Of a stretch of 64,000 nucleotides of DNA, positions 14,851 to 23,850 are shown piece by piece (position 1 is the first letter of the stretch; each line of letters starts with the position of its first letter). The notes beneath the pieces are model-generated. The model saw only the letters and a list, made by a program, of their open reading frames with translations, was not told the origin of the DNA and searched no databases. The translations under genes were made by a program, and so were the position numbers. The DNA is from Rhodospirillaceae bacterium (lineage in GTDB: Bacteria; Pseudomonadota; Alphaproteobacteria; Reyranellales; Reyranellaceae), in NCBI GenBank assembly GCA_009772935.1, contig WOUR01000014.1:62001-126000 (forward strand), written 5' to 3'.

Positions 14851-16308
14851 TCAGCCCTCCTCTTCCACGAATGCTTTCTCGCGCGCCTTCTTGAAGCTGG
14901 GCAAGGCCATCAAGATCAGCAACACGGCCGTCGTGATGAGCAGGCCCAGGCTGATCGGCCGCTGCAGGAAGACCATGGCGTCGCCGCGCGAGAGCAGCAT
15001 GGCGCGCCGGAAGTACTCCTCCATCTGCGGTCCGAGCACGAGGCCCAGCAGGAAGGGAGCGCCTTCGCAGCCCAGCTTGACGAATATGTACCCCAGGATC
15101 CCGAAGGCGGCGACCTGCATCACGTGGAACGTACTGTTCTGCAGGCTGTAGGCGCCGATGCAGCAGAACAGCAGGATCGCCGGTGCCAGGAAGCGGTACG
15201 GCACGGTCAGCAACTTCACCCAGATGCCGATCATCGGAAGGTTGATGATGACCAGCATGGCGTTGCCGATCCACATCGAGGCGATCATGCCCCAGAAGAG
15301 GTCGGGCTTCTTGGTCATGACCTCGGGCCCCGGCTGGATGCCCTGGATGATCATGGCGCCGACCATCAGCGCCATGACGGCGTTGGACGGGATGCCGAGG
15401 GTGAGCATCGGGATGAACGAGGTCTGGGCGGCGGCGTTGTTGGCCGCTTCCGGCGCCGCGACCCCTTCGACCGCGCCCTTGCCGAACTGGCCGGGGTTCT
15501 TGGAGAGTTTCTTCTCGAGCGTGTAGGCCGAGAAGGCGCCCAGCGTCGGACCGCCGCCCGGCAACACGCCGAGGGCGGCGCCGAGGAAGGTACCGCGCAG
15601 CGCTGCGGGGACCGCCCGCCGGACTTCTTCCAGGGTTGGCCACAGCGACGTGACCTTGATGGTGCCGCCGGTTCGCGTGAGATGCCTTTCGAGGTTCACC
15701 ACGATCTCGGCGATGCCGAACAGGCCCATCGCGATCGGCGCGAAGTCGATGCCGTCGCTCAGTTCCGGAAGATCGAAGGTGAAACGTTGCGCACCGGTGT
15801 TCACGTCGGTGCCGACAAGGCCGAACAGCAGGCCGAGGAAGATCATGGCGATCGCCTTGACGACCGAGCCGCTGGCCAGGATGACAGCGGCGACGAGGCC
15901 GAGCGCCATCAGCGAGCAGTAGTCCGCAGGGCCGAACTTCTGGGCCATGCGCGTCAGGGGTTCCGCGAACATCACGATGATGATCGTGCCGACGGTGCCG
16001 GCGAAGAACGAGCCGACGGCCGAGATCGACAGCGCGGCGCCGGCGCGGCCGTTGCGCGCCATCTGATAGCCATCGAGACAGGTCACCACCGAAGACGCCT
16101 CGCCTGGAAGATTGACCAGGATTGACGTCGTCGAACCGCCGTAGGCCGCACCGTAATAGATGCCCGCCAGCATGATCAGCGAGGCAGTCGGCGGCAGGTG
16201 GAAGGTGATGGGCAGCAGCATGGCGATCGTCGCCACGGGGCCGATGGTCAGGTTCTGGAAGGAAAGGGCGACGCTGAAGCCCAGCGTGAGATTGTCGAGC
16301 AGATCCAT
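14851..16308 (-). CDS. tctA: TctA-type large permease of tripartite tricarboxylate transporter
   Basis: The 12-TM channel subunit of a TTT transporter, 485 residues. It begins with the usual LDNLTLGFSVALSFQNL and has the conserved IYYGAAYGGSTTSILVNLPG and GVLPGGGPTLGAFSAY motifs. It follows the TctB gene with no gap, and is followed by an HMG-CoA-lyase-like gene. No TctC receptor gene is next to this pair, so it must use a receptor encoded elsewhere; two orphan tctC genes are present in the window (25481 and 61817). Confidence 0.93.
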   Translation of the reverse strand: MDLLDNLTLGFSVALSFQNLTIGPVATIAMLLPITFHLPPTASLIMLAGIYYGAAYGGSTTSILVNLPGEASSVVTCLDGYQMARNGRAGAALSISAVGSFFAGTVGTIIIVMFAEPLTRMAQKFGPADYCSLMALGLVAAVILASGSVVKAIAMIFLGLLFGLVGTDVNTGAQRFTFDLPELSDGIDFAPIAMGLFGIAEIVVNLERHLTRTGGTIKVTSLWPTLEEVRRAVPAALRGTFLGAALGVLPGGGPTLGAFSAYTLEKKLSKNPGQFGKGAVEGVAAPEAANNAAAQTSFIPMLTLGIPSNAVMALMVGAMIIQGIQPGPEVMTKKPDLFWGMIASMWIGNAMLVIINLPMIGIWVKLLTVPYRFLAPAILLFCCIGAYSLQNSTFHVMQVAAFGILGYIFVKLGCEGAPFLLGLVLGPQMEEYFRRAMLLSRGDAMVFLQRPISLGLLITTAVLLILMALPSFKKAREKAFVEEEG

Positions 16309-16309
16309 C

Positions 16310-16759
16310 TCACCAGACTCCGCGCAGGATGTAGATATTCATGCCCAGCCCGACCTTGAAGACGAGGGTGCAGAGGACGGAGAGAACGATGATGTTGCCG
16401 ATCACCTCCGTGAGCTTGAATTCCTCACCGGCGAGCGAGGCGATCATGATGAGCACGACCAGTGCAGGGATCAGCCCGGCGCGTTCGAATAGCAGCCCGA
16501 AGCAGACGATGCCGATGGTCACCAACGTGATCGGCTTCAGTTTAATCCGTTCGACAGGGTCGCTCCCGCCGACGAGGGCGATGATGCAAACCAGAGCTCC
16601 AAGCCCCAGCAGTGTAAGAGACAGCATCCGCGGGACGTAGCCCGGCCCCATGCGCACAGGCGTGCCGAGCGCCAGCTTCTGGCCGAAATAAAGAGCGATC
16701 AGCCCGAAGCCAATGAACATCAGCCCGGACAAGAAGTCCTTGCTTAGGAATCGATTCAA
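16310..16759 (-). CDS. tctB: TctB-type small permease of tripartite tricarboxylate transporter
   Basis: The small membrane subunit, 149 residues with four hydrophobic segments (about 10-28, 42-62, 78-112 as two, 118-140). LALGTPVRMGPGYVPRML is the typical TctB loop. It is the first gene of the tctBA-lyase-cupin run; a 125-bp leader with AAGTGC repeats lies upstream. Confidence 0.85.
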   Translation of the reverse strand: MNRFLSKDFLSGLMFIGFGLIALYFGQKLALGTPVRMGPGYVPRMLSLTLLGLGALVCIIALVGGSDPVERIKLKPITLVTIGIVCFGLLFERAGLIPALVVLIMIASLAGEEFKLTEVIGNIIVLSVLCTLVFKVGLGMNIYILRGVW

Positions 16760-16852
16760 CGATGCCTCCCCAGAAACGCGTAGTCTTCAATGTGCTGTTG
16801 GGTCCGAACCCCCGAACCGCCAACAGCTAAACACAATTCGGCCGCTTTGCCC

Positions 16853-16883
16853 AAGTGCCAAGTGCAATACAAGTGCTAAGTGC
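16853..16883. promoter_or_regulatory. Four AAGTGC direct repeats upstream of tctB
   Basis: AAGTGC occurs at 16853, 16860, 16871 and 16878, that is two pairs with 7-bp spacing set 18 bp apart, about one helical turn and a half. They lie just beyond the end of the TauE gene and 94-124 bp upstream of the tctB start. A regulator site is plausible but the protein is unknown. Confidence 0.35.
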
Positions 16884-16884
16884 A

Positions 16885-17700
16885 CTATCTCAGCAGCAGA
16901 CGGGCTGCGATTACGGCCAGACAGAGCGCAAACAAGCGCCGCAGCACAGACACAGGGGCGCGTGAAGACCATCGCGCGGCGATCGGCGCGACAAAGAGCG
17001 CGGGAAGCGAGAGGGTCGCGACGCAGAACAGGGCGACATCGCCTAGCGCATCGGCGGGCCGGCCTGGCGTATGCAGATCCATCGACAGGAAGACGAGGGT
17101 CGCAGGCACGGCGATCACGAGATTGAACAGCGCGCCCGCACCGATGGCGCGCTTGATGGAGAACGAGAACAGCGTCAGCACGGGGGTGCTCAGTGTCCCG
17201 CCACCTACCCCGACCGCTGCGGCCAGCCCGCCGACCAGGGTCGGAGGCATGAGAGCGAGCGCTCCCTTAGGCTGGCGGTGCCCAATAATGAGGCGATCAC
17301 CTGCCGCCATCTTCACGGCCAGGGCGGCGGCAACCACCGCGAAGAGGGTGGTGAGGACGTGTGACGGCGCCAGGGGCGCCAGGGCCAGGCCGATGATGGC
17401 CCCGACCATCAGGGCCGGCAGCCAGGATCGGACGAGCTCGCGGTCGATCGTGCCGGCCCGCCAGTGGGCCGTGGCGGCCGTGGTCGAGGCGATGAGGATG
17501 CTGGCCTGGGCCGTGCCGACCGCCAGCGACACCGCAAGCGAGCTGGAAATGCCCATGAATTCGAAGATTTCCAGCAGAATCGGGACGGCCACGATGCCGC
17601 CGCCGACCCCCAGGAGCCCGGCCAGCAGGCCAATGAGAATGCCCGTTGCCAGCAGTGCCGCCCAGGCAGCGGGCGGATAGGCCGCAATCAGAGATTCCAC
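16885..17700 (-). CDS. TauE/SafE family sulfite/anion exporter-like membrane protein
   Basis: A 271-residue integral membrane protein with about eight TM segments and the twin glycine-rich motifs GLLAGLLGVGGGIVAVP (about 24-40) and GGLAAAVGVGGGTLSTPVLT (about 155-174) that define the TauE/SafE (TSUP) family. Members export sulfite, sulfoacetate or other organosulfur anions. It starts with GTG; the weak ribosome site leaves the exact start uncertain. It is divergent from the phosphotransferase gene and upstream of, but probably not in, the tctBA operon. Confidence 0.88.
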   Translation of the reverse strand: MESLIAAYPPAAWAALLATGILIGLLAGLLGVGGGIVAVPILLEIFEFMGISSSLAVSLAVGTAQASILIASTTAATAHWRAGTIDRELVRSWLPALMVGAIIGLALAPLAPSHVLTTLFAVVAAALAVKMAAGDRLIIGHRQPKGALALMPPTLVGGLAAAVGVGGGTLSTPVLTLFSFSIKRAIGAGALFNLVIAVPATLVFLSMDLHTPGRPADALGDVALFCVATLSLPALFVAPIAARWSSRAPVSVLRRLFALCLAVIAARLLLR

Positions 17701-17824
17701 GCGTCAATGTCCCCGTTGGTCGATATTGCATGCGCCCCGGTGGACGAGCAAACTCAAGGCCAATGTGAATGGTCGTTCAGGAGGCTTTCGGGTGTCACGG
17801 CGGGGTGAAGACTATACCGGCACG

Positions 17825-18871
17825 ATGGCGGTGCAGGAAAAGCATCGGTTCGACGAGCAGTCGCTCGGCCGGTTCATGTCCGCCAACGTGGAGGGCTTCA
17901 CGCCGCCGGTTCGTGTGGAGCAGTTCAAGGGCGGCCAATCCAACCCGACCTACCGCCTGACCGATGGGGCCGGCCGCCGCTACGTCCTGCGCCGCAAGCC
18001 GCCGGGCAAGCTGCTGCCGTCGGCCCATGCGGTCGACCGCGAGTTCCGGGTGATTTCGGCCCTCAATCGCACCGATGTGCCGACGCCACGGGCCTACGCG
18101 CTCAGCGAGGACGAGAGCGTCGTGGGCACGCCCTTCTACATAATGGAATACTGCGACGGCCGCGTGCTGTGGGATCCACTTCTGCCGGACGTCCCGAAAG
18201 AGGGTCGGCGGGATATCTACCGGGCCAAGTTCGAGGCGCTCGCCCGGCTTCACCGGGTCGACTATGCGGCCCTCGGCCTAGCCGATTTCGGGCGTCCCGG
18301 CAGCTACGTCGCCCGCCAGATTTCACGCTGGGGCAAGCAGTACAAGGCCTCCGAGACCGAGAAGATCGAGTCGATGGATCGGCTGTTCGACTGGCTGCCG
18401 GCCAACCTGCCGACGAATGACGAGACGGTGCTGGTCCACGGCGACTACCGCCTCGACAACATGATCTTCCACGCCGCCGAGCCGCGCGTGCTGGGCATCA
18501 TCGACTGGGAGATTTCGACCCTGGGCGATCCGCTGGCCGAGCTTTCCTATCTCTGCATGCTGTGGCGCACGCCCAAGGACTGGGGCGGCCTGCTGGGACA
18601 CGATCTCGACGATCTCGACCTGCCGACCGAGCCTGAAATGGTCGACTACTACAGCGCTCTGTCGAAGCGGAGCGTCCCGGAGCCCGCGCTCTGGGAATTC
18701 TACATGGCCTACAACCTGTTCCGGGTGTCCTGCATCCGCCAGGGCGTCTATGCGCGGTCGCTCGACGGCACGGCCTCGAACGTGCGTGCCGCCGATTCCG
18801 GCAAGCTGGTGAAGCCTGCGGCCGATCTCGCCTGGGAGATCGTCGCCAACATGTCCGGAGCCTCGCGATGA
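17825..18871 (+). CDS. Phosphotransferase family protein (APH/choline-kinase fold, ACAD10-like)
   Basis: A 348-residue kinase-fold protein. Catalytic HGDYRLDNMIFH (Brenner-type motif) and metal-binding GIIDWEISTLGDPLAEL are intact. The N-terminal FKGGQSNPTYRL and YVLRRKP segments supply the nucleotide loop and lysine. The subgroup with IDWE-STLGDPLAEL usually lies near acyl-CoA dehydrogenases and may phosphorylate hydroxyacyl-CoA substrates. ATG 17825 gives the usual family N-terminus; the frame is open upstream. It overlaps the TetR gene by four bases, so the regulator is co-transcribed. Confidence 0.88.
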   Translation: MAVQEKHRFDEQSLGRFMSANVEGFTPPVRVEQFKGGQSNPTYRLTDGAGRRYVLRRKPPGKLLPSAHAVDREFRVISALNRTDVPTPRAYALSEDESVVGTPFYIMEYCDGRVLWDPLLPDVPKEGRRDIYRAKFEALARLHRVDYAALGLADFGRPGSYVARQISRWGKQYKASETEKIESMDRLFDWLPANLPTNDETVLVHGDYRLDNMIFHAAEPRVLGIIDWEISTLGDPLAELSYLCMLWRTPKDWGGLLGHDLDDLDLPTEPEMVDYYSALSKRSVPEPALWEFYMAYNLFRVSCIRQGVYARSLDGTASNVRAADSGKLVKPAADLAWEIVANMSGASR

Positions 18872-19533
18872 GCAAGCGCAAGACCGTCGTCGCCGACGAC
18901 GAGGCGACCGTGACGGCGGCGGAGCGCGAAGCGCGGCCGCCGGTCGAGGCGATCCGCGCCGCGGCCTTCGCCCAGTTCGCCGAGCGCGGCTATCCGGTCG
19001 TCACGGTGCGCGACATCATGAAGGCCTGCGGCCTGACCCAGGGCGCGCTCTACAACCACTTCAAGTCGAAGGACGAGCTGCTGCACGACATCATCGCCTC
19101 GACCCAGGGCGAGCTGGAGCGGCAATGTCAGCAGGCCGTGGCGGGGGCGGGCGGCGATCCACGCGCCGAACTCGCGGCCTTCGTGCGGGTCTATGTCATG
19201 CGGCACTGTCGGCTGCGCATCGAGGCGCTGGTCGCCAACCGGGAAATCGGCTGGCTGGATGCGGCGCGCGTCGCCGACATCCGGCGCAGCCGGCGCGCGA
19301 TTCGCGACATCGTCGTCACGATCCTCAGGCACGGCGTCGAAAAAGGCGTTTTCGATCCGCCGCGCGTCGACGGACGGCACGATCTCAAGGCGATGGCCAT
19401 GGCCTTGCTCGACCAGTGCACCCATGTCTCGATGTGGTACGGTCCGGGTGGCGATCTCACCGAGGAGCAGATGGCGAAGCTCTATACCGATATGGCCTTG
19501 CGCATGGTCGGCGCCACGCCGCAGTCCGTATAG
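18868..19533 (+). CDS. TetR/AcrR family transcriptional regulator
   Basis: A 221-residue regulator. The N-terminal HTH domain is clear (AAFAQFAERGYPVVTVRDIM, then GLTQGALYNHFKSKDELLHD). A larger C-terminal ligand domain follows. The start overlaps the phosphotransferase stop (ATGA), which suggests autoregulation of that unit. The ligand may be an acyl-CoA, as with many TetR proteins linked to lipid or acid degradation, but nothing in the sequence proves this. Confidence 0.9.
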   Translation: MSKRKTVVADDEATVTAAEREARPPVEAIRAAAFAQFAERGYPVVTVRDIMKACGLTQGALYNHFKSKDELLHDIIASTQGELERQCQQAVAGAGGDPRAELAAFVRVYVMRHCRLRIEALVANREIGWLDAARVADIRRSRRAIRDIVVTILRHGVEKGVFDPPRVDGRHDLKAMAMALLDQCTHVSMWYGPGGDLTEEQMAKLYTDMALRMVGATPQSV

Positions 19534-19554
19534 TAGTATCTGGAGCAGCAGAGC

Positions 19555-20322
19555 ATGTTGATTCGTGTCGCGGCCCTGGTTGCGTTGCTGACGTCACTGA
19601 TCGGCTGCACGCCGGACTCCGATGCACCGCCACCGTCCGGTCGCAGCACCGCGATGGCAGCCATGCCCGGCGACGTGCCGGCGGCGGGCTGGCATGCCGT
19701 GCTGATCGCCGGCGACAACAACAGCCCGTCCTTCGACAACGGCATCGATGCACTGCGCGACAAGCTGTCGGCCCGCGGCGTACGGGACATCCGCCTGCTC
19801 ACCTCCGATCCCCGGCGCAATCCGTCGGCCGAGGTCGCCAGCGCCTCCAACGTCTCCAGCGCATTGCGCAATGCGGGCGGAGCGGGGGCCTGCCTTGCCT
19901 TCATCACCAGCCACGGCACCGAGGCCGGCGTCGTTCTGCGACAGGCCAACGGCGTCGTCCGGCCGAACGCGCTCGACAATGCCCTGGACGCCGGTTGCGG
20001 CACGCTGCCGACGGTCGTCGTCCTCTCTGCCTGCCACAGCGGCGTCTTCCTGACGCCGGCGATGCGTCAGCCCAACCGGGTGGTGCTGACGGCGGCGGCG
20101 GCCGACCGGGTCAGCTTCGGTTGCGGCGCGGGCGACCGCTTCACCTACTACGACCAGTGCCTGCTGCAGCAGTTCGACGCCGCGTCTACCTGGGGCCAGC
20201 TTGCCCAGGCCACGCGGGCCTGCGTGCAGAACCTCGAGAAGAGCATGGGCATCCGCACGCCCTCGCAACCGCAGATCTTCGTCGGATCGGCGGTCACGAA
20301 CCTCAGGATTCCTGGACGGTAA
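19555..20322 (+). CDS. Predicted lipoprotein with C13/caspase-like peptidase fold
   Basis: A 255-residue protein with a lipoprotein signal peptide ending in LIGC (lipidated Cys18), so it should be anchored in a membrane facing the periplasm. The mature domain has the clan CD arrangement: AVLIAGDNNSP at the first strand, His120 in FITSHGTEAG and Cys160 in VVVLSACHSGVF, as in peptidase C13 (legumain/GPI8-like) and caspase-like proteins. Both catalytic positions are present. Substrate unknown. It follows the TetR gene by 21 bp and may be transcribed with it, although no functional link is obvious. Confidence 0.8.
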   Translation: MLIRVAALVALLTSLIGCTPDSDAPPPSGRSTAMAAMPGDVPAAGWHAVLIAGDNNSPSFDNGIDALRDKLSARGVRDIRLLTSDPRRNPSAEVASASNVSSALRNAGGAGACLAFITSHGTEAGVVLRQANGVVRPNALDNALDAGCGTLPTVVVLSACHSGVFLTPAMRQPNRVVLTAAAADRVSFGCGAGDRFTYYDQCLLQQFDAASTWGQLAQATRACVQNLEKSMGIRTPSQPQIFVGSAVTNLRIPGR

Positions 20323-20712
20323 CTAGCCGCCGATGACGGCAGTGAAGTCACACGTGACCTGGTGCGGGCTGTCGCCGGAGAGCTGAAGCGTGTGCCGGGC
20401 GGGGCGCGACGCCTCGTCGGGAAACATTTTCATCCATTCCTCGTTCAGCGCGGCGCGTCCGGTCGACGGCTGCTTCATCCAGAAATTGATCTTGATGATG
20501 TCGTCAGGCGTGCCGCCGGCCGCTTCGATGCAGAGCCTGATGTGCCGGAAGACGTTCGTCACCTGAGCGGCCAGGTCGGGCGGGACGTTTCGTGTGCCGG
20601 GCTCGGTGCCGTTCATGATGCTCGACATCACGATGTTCCCGATCCGGCTGGCATTGGGAATGGGGTTCTGGTGGCTGTAGCCCGGATAATTGATGCTTCT
20701 ACGCTTGGCCAT
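20323..20712 (-). CDS. RidA family protein (YjgF/YER057c/UK114)
   Basis: A 129-residue single-domain RidA-fold protein. Family features include GTRNVPPDLAAQVTNVFRHI and the RPARHTLQL segment carrying the conserved arginine that binds the carboxylate of imine substrates in true RidA enzymes. It probably hydrolyses reactive enamines/imines or a related small molecule. Its stop abuts the end of the convergent C13-like gene, and it lies 15 bp downstream of an acyl-CoA ligase on the same strand. Confidence 0.88.
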   Translation of the reverse strand: MAKRRSINYPGYSHQNPIPNASRIGNIVMSSIMNGTEPGTRNVPPDLAAQVTNVFRHIRLCIEAAGGTPDDIIKINFWMKQPSTGRAALNEEWMKMFPDEASRPARHTLQLSGDSPHQVTCDFTAVIGG

Positions 20713-20727
20713 TGTTGCTCTCCCTGG

Positions 20728-22323
20728 CTAAAGCCGTTCCGTTGCCATGTCCCGCAGTCGGGCGCGCTGGATCTTGAAGCCGTTGGGCGAGGGCGTCTTC
20801 GGGAAATCGTCGAGCGCGAAGATCCGCACCGGCACCTTGTAGTTGGCCAGACCGTGCTTGCAGTGCGCGACGGCGACCGCCTCGTCGAGCGTTGCGCCAG
20901 GCGCGAGGATCACGAAAGCGACCGCGCGCACCCCGTCCGGGCGAGGCACGGCAACGGCCTGGCAACCGACGATTCCGGGCAGCCTCTGCAGGTGGGTCTC
21001 GATCTCCAGCGGATTCACGAGAAAGCCCGAGAGCCGCAGCACGTCGCCCATGCGGCTGAGGAAGGTGAAGCCGCCATGCCCGTCGAGTTCCGCTAGATCG
21101 CCGGTGCGGACATAGCCGTCGGCCGTCACGGTCTCCGCGGTAGCTTTGTCGTCGCCGTAATAGCCGACCATCAGCGACGGGCCGGCACATTCGAGCGCGC
21201 CGGGCCGGCCGACCCCCAGCAGTTCACCGGTCTCCGGATCGCGGACGCGCACATGGGCGAGCGGCGAGGTGGGAACGCCGCCGCCCTTCTTGCGGCGCGC
21301 CACCTCCGACTCGATCGGCTGCAGGGAATAGAGAGCCTGCACCTCGCTCATGCCGTACAGGCCGCAAAGGAACAGGCCGCGCCGCTCGGCTGACTCGGCG
21401 ATATCGTCCAATGAAGTATTGAAGGCGGCATAGCCGGCCCATTTCACCGAGGGGAAAGGGCGGTCGCCCGGTACCTTGTCGAGCAGGCGGGCGTACATGT
21501 CGTCGCTGCCGAACAGGGTTGTCGGCCGGTGGCGTTGGATCAGCCGGGCGATCTCGTCGATCTCGGAGGAGTCGACCAGCACGCACGGCCTGCCGGCCGC
21601 CAGCGTCGCCATCGTCTGGTCGAAGCCGTAGACACCGCAGAGCGGCAAGATCGAAAGCGACAGCGTGTCGGGCGCCGTGAAGCCGAAGGCACGCGCGACC
21701 TGCTGGGCGTGCCCGGCGATGGCGCCCTGGCGATGCAGGACGAACTTGGGCGCGCTCGTCGTCCCTGAGGTCGTGAAGATGTTGCAGGGCGCGCTCGCCT
21801 TCGCATTGTTCAGGCCGAGCCTGGGCCGCGAGAGCAGACGTTCGAAGGGCACCCGGCGCAGCCGTTCGATGGCGGGCGGCACCGATGCCGGCTCGTCGCC
21901 CACGGTGACGATGGCCGAGAGCCTGTCGAGCGCCTCGGGCTCGATGTCGGCCAGGATCGACAGGAAATCGATGCGCCGGAACCCGGGGGCGCACGCCAGC
22001 ACCTTCGCGCCGGACCGGCCCACGATGTCGGCGATCTCGACGGCGCGATAGCGGGTATTCACCGCGACCGCGATGGCGCCGAGGCGTATGCACGCAAGAT
22101 AGAGGATCGGATAGGCCGGCACGTTGGGCAGCCACAGTGCCACCCGGTCGCCCGGACCGATGCCCAGGTCGGCAAGGCCCTGCGCCGCGCGCCGCGCGCT
22201 TTCGGTCAGTTCGAGAAAGGAGATCGTCCGGTCGCCGTGGAGGAAGGCCGGGGCGTCGGGTGTTTGCTCTGCGATGTCGGCGACGAGCGTCCAGACATCG
22301 GCGGCGGGTTGGGCGATGGGCAT
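20728..22323 (-). CDS. AMP-dependent acyl-CoA synthetase/ligase
   Basis: A 531-residue ANL-superfamily ligase. The ATP loop is IFTTSGTTSAPKFVLH, a YGMSEVQAL motif follows, the hinge is VRTGDLAELDGHGGFTFLSR, and a C-terminal lysine lies in PSPNGFKIQRARLR. The second Thr/Ser-rich loop residue pattern (SAPK rather than xxPKG) is a mild deviation from consensus. Substrate unknown. It is followed by a RidA gene 15 bp away and preceded by the tctBAC set on the same strand, so it could activate the acid imported by that transporter. Confidence 0.9.
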   Translation of the reverse strand: MPIAQPAADVWTLVADIAEQTPDAPAFLHGDRTISFLELTESARRAAQGLADLGIGPGDRVALWLPNVPAYPILYLACIRLGAIAVAVNTRYRAVEIADIVGRSGAKVLACAPGFRRIDFLSILADIEPEALDRLSAIVTVGDEPASVPPAIERLRRVPFERLLSRPRLGLNNAKASAPCNIFTTSGTTSAPKFVLHRQGAIAGHAQQVARAFGFTAPDTLSLSILPLCGVYGFDQTMATLAAGRPCVLVDSSEIDEIARLIQRHRPTTLFGSDDMYARLLDKVPGDRPFPSVKWAGYAAFNTSLDDIAESAERRGLFLCGLYGMSEVQALYSLQPIESEVARRKKGGGVPTSPLAHVRVRDPETGELLGVGRPGALECAGPSLMVGYYGDDKATAETVTADGYVRTGDLAELDGHGGFTFLSRMGDVLRLSGFLVNPLEIETHLQRLPGIVGCQAVAVPRPDGVRAVAFVILAPGATLDEAVAVAHCKHGLANYKVPVRIFALDDFPKTPSPNGFKIQRARLRDMATERL

Positions 22324-22356
22324 GCGGGGCGGAGACTACCCGAAGACAATCTCTTC

Positions 22357-23850
22357 TCAAGCCGGCCGTTTGCGCACCAGCAGCCTCGCCAGGGTGGGTA
22401 TCACGATCAGCGCGATCATCGTCGCCGCGAGCGTGCCGGCGATCGGGCGGTCGAAGAAAGCCAGCGGATTGCCGTCGGACTTGATCATCGAGGTGATGAA
22501 GTGCTCCTCGAGCAGCGTGCCCAGCACCATGCCGAGGATCGCCGGAGCGACAGGAATGCCGTTCTCCTCCATCAGCCAGGCGAGGATGCCGAAGGCGAGC
22601 ATCATGGCTATGCCGACGACGGAATTGTTGATTGCGAACGCGCCGAGAATGCAAAACACGAGGATGCAGGGCAGCAGCGCCTTGCGTGGCAGGCGCAGCA
22701 CCTGCTTGAAGCTCTTGATCGCGGCCCAGCCGAACGGCAGCATCAGCAGGTTGGCCAGGATGAACAGCAGGAAGACTGCGTAGACGCTGGCGGCATTGTT
22801 CACGAAGAGCGTGGGGCCCGGGTTCAGGTTCTTCATGTAGAGGACGCCGATCACGATGGCCGTGATCGAGTCGCCCGGAATGCCGAACACCATGGCCGGG
22901 ATCCAGGCGCCGGCCAGCGCGCTGTTGTTGGCGGCCCCCGATTCGACGATGCCCTCGATATGGCCGGTGCCGAACTTCTCCGGCTCCTTCGAGAATTTCT
23001 TGCTCATCGCGTAGGACATCCACGCGGCGATGTCGGCGCCGGCGCCGGGCAGGGCGCCGACCAGCGTGCCGAGCACGCTGCCACGCAGGGTCTGCAGCGG
23101 ATACTTCTTCAGAAGTCCCCACATGCCCCTGAAGACGTTGCCGATCGCGGTCTGAGCCGTCTCCAGTGGGGCGGCCACGGAGATCGACGACCGCATCACC
23201 TCCGATACGGCGAACATGCCGACCATGATCGGGATCAGCTCGGCACCGCCCATCAGCTCGGGCAGACCGAACGTGAAGCGGGGATGCCCGGCCGGATTGT
23301 CGAGGCCGACCGTCGCCACCAGCAGTCCGATCAGCAGCGAGATCACGCCCTTCAGCTTGTCGCCCGACGCGATGAAGACGGCGCAGGAAAGGCCCAGGAG
23401 GGTGAGCCAGAAATACTCGAAAGAGCTGAATCGCAGCGCGAACTCGGCGAGGAGCGGCGCGCAGAGGATGAGGATGAACGTGCCGAACAGGCCGCCGATG
23501 ACGGAAAACACCAGGCCGGCGCCGAGCGACAGTTCGCCTTGTCCCTTCTTGGTCAGTGCATAGGCCTCGTCGGTGTAGGCGGCCGATGCGGGGGTGCCAG
23601 GCATGCGCAGCAGGCAGCTCGGAATGTCGCCGGCGAAGATCGCCATCGCGGTTGCCGTCACCATCGACGCAATGGCCGGGATCGGCGGCATGAAGAAGGT
23701 GGCGGGGACCAGCAGGGCCGTCGCCATCGTGGCGCTGAGCCCCGGGATGGCGCCGACGAACAGGCCGAACAGGGCCGAGCCCGCAACCACCCAGAGGACG
23801 TAGGGGTCGAAGACGAGACCGAACGCCGGCGACAGGATTTCAGGAGTCAT
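22357..23850 (-). CDS. tctA: TctA-type large permease of tripartite tricarboxylate transporter
   Basis: The multi-TM channel subunit, 497 residues. Conserved segments are AIPGLSATMATALLVPATF, SCLLRMPGTPASA and LGTLVGALPGAGADIAAWMSY (last quoted as LVGALPGAGADIAAWMSY). The frame stays open upstream, but the ATG at 23850 overlaps the TctB stop by four bases and gives a normal N-terminus. It is the last transporter gene of a complete tctC-tctB-tctA operon and precedes an acyl-CoA ligase by 33 bp. Confidence 0.93.
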   Translation of the reverse strand: MTPEILSPAFGLVFDPYVLWVVAGSALFGLFVGAIPGLSATMATALLVPATFFMPPIPAIASMVTATAMAIFAGDIPSCLLRMPGTPASAAYTDEAYALTKKGQGELSLGAGLVFSVIGGLFGTFILILCAPLLAEFALRFSSFEYFWLTLLGLSCAVFIASGDKLKGVISLLIGLLVATVGLDNPAGHPRFTFGLPELMGGAELIPIMVGMFAVSEVMRSSISVAAPLETAQTAIGNVFRGMWGLLKKYPLQTLRGSVLGTLVGALPGAGADIAAWMSYAMSKKFSKEPEKFGTGHIEGIVESGAANNSALAGAWIPAMVFGIPGDSITAIVIGVLYMKNLNPGPTLFVNNAASVYAVFLLFILANLLMLPFGWAAIKSFKQVLRLPRKALLPCILVFCILGAFAINNSVVGIAMMLAFGILAWLMEENGIPVAPAILGMVLGTLLEEHFITSMIKSDGNPLAFFDRPIAGTLAATMIALIVIPTLARLLVRKRPA

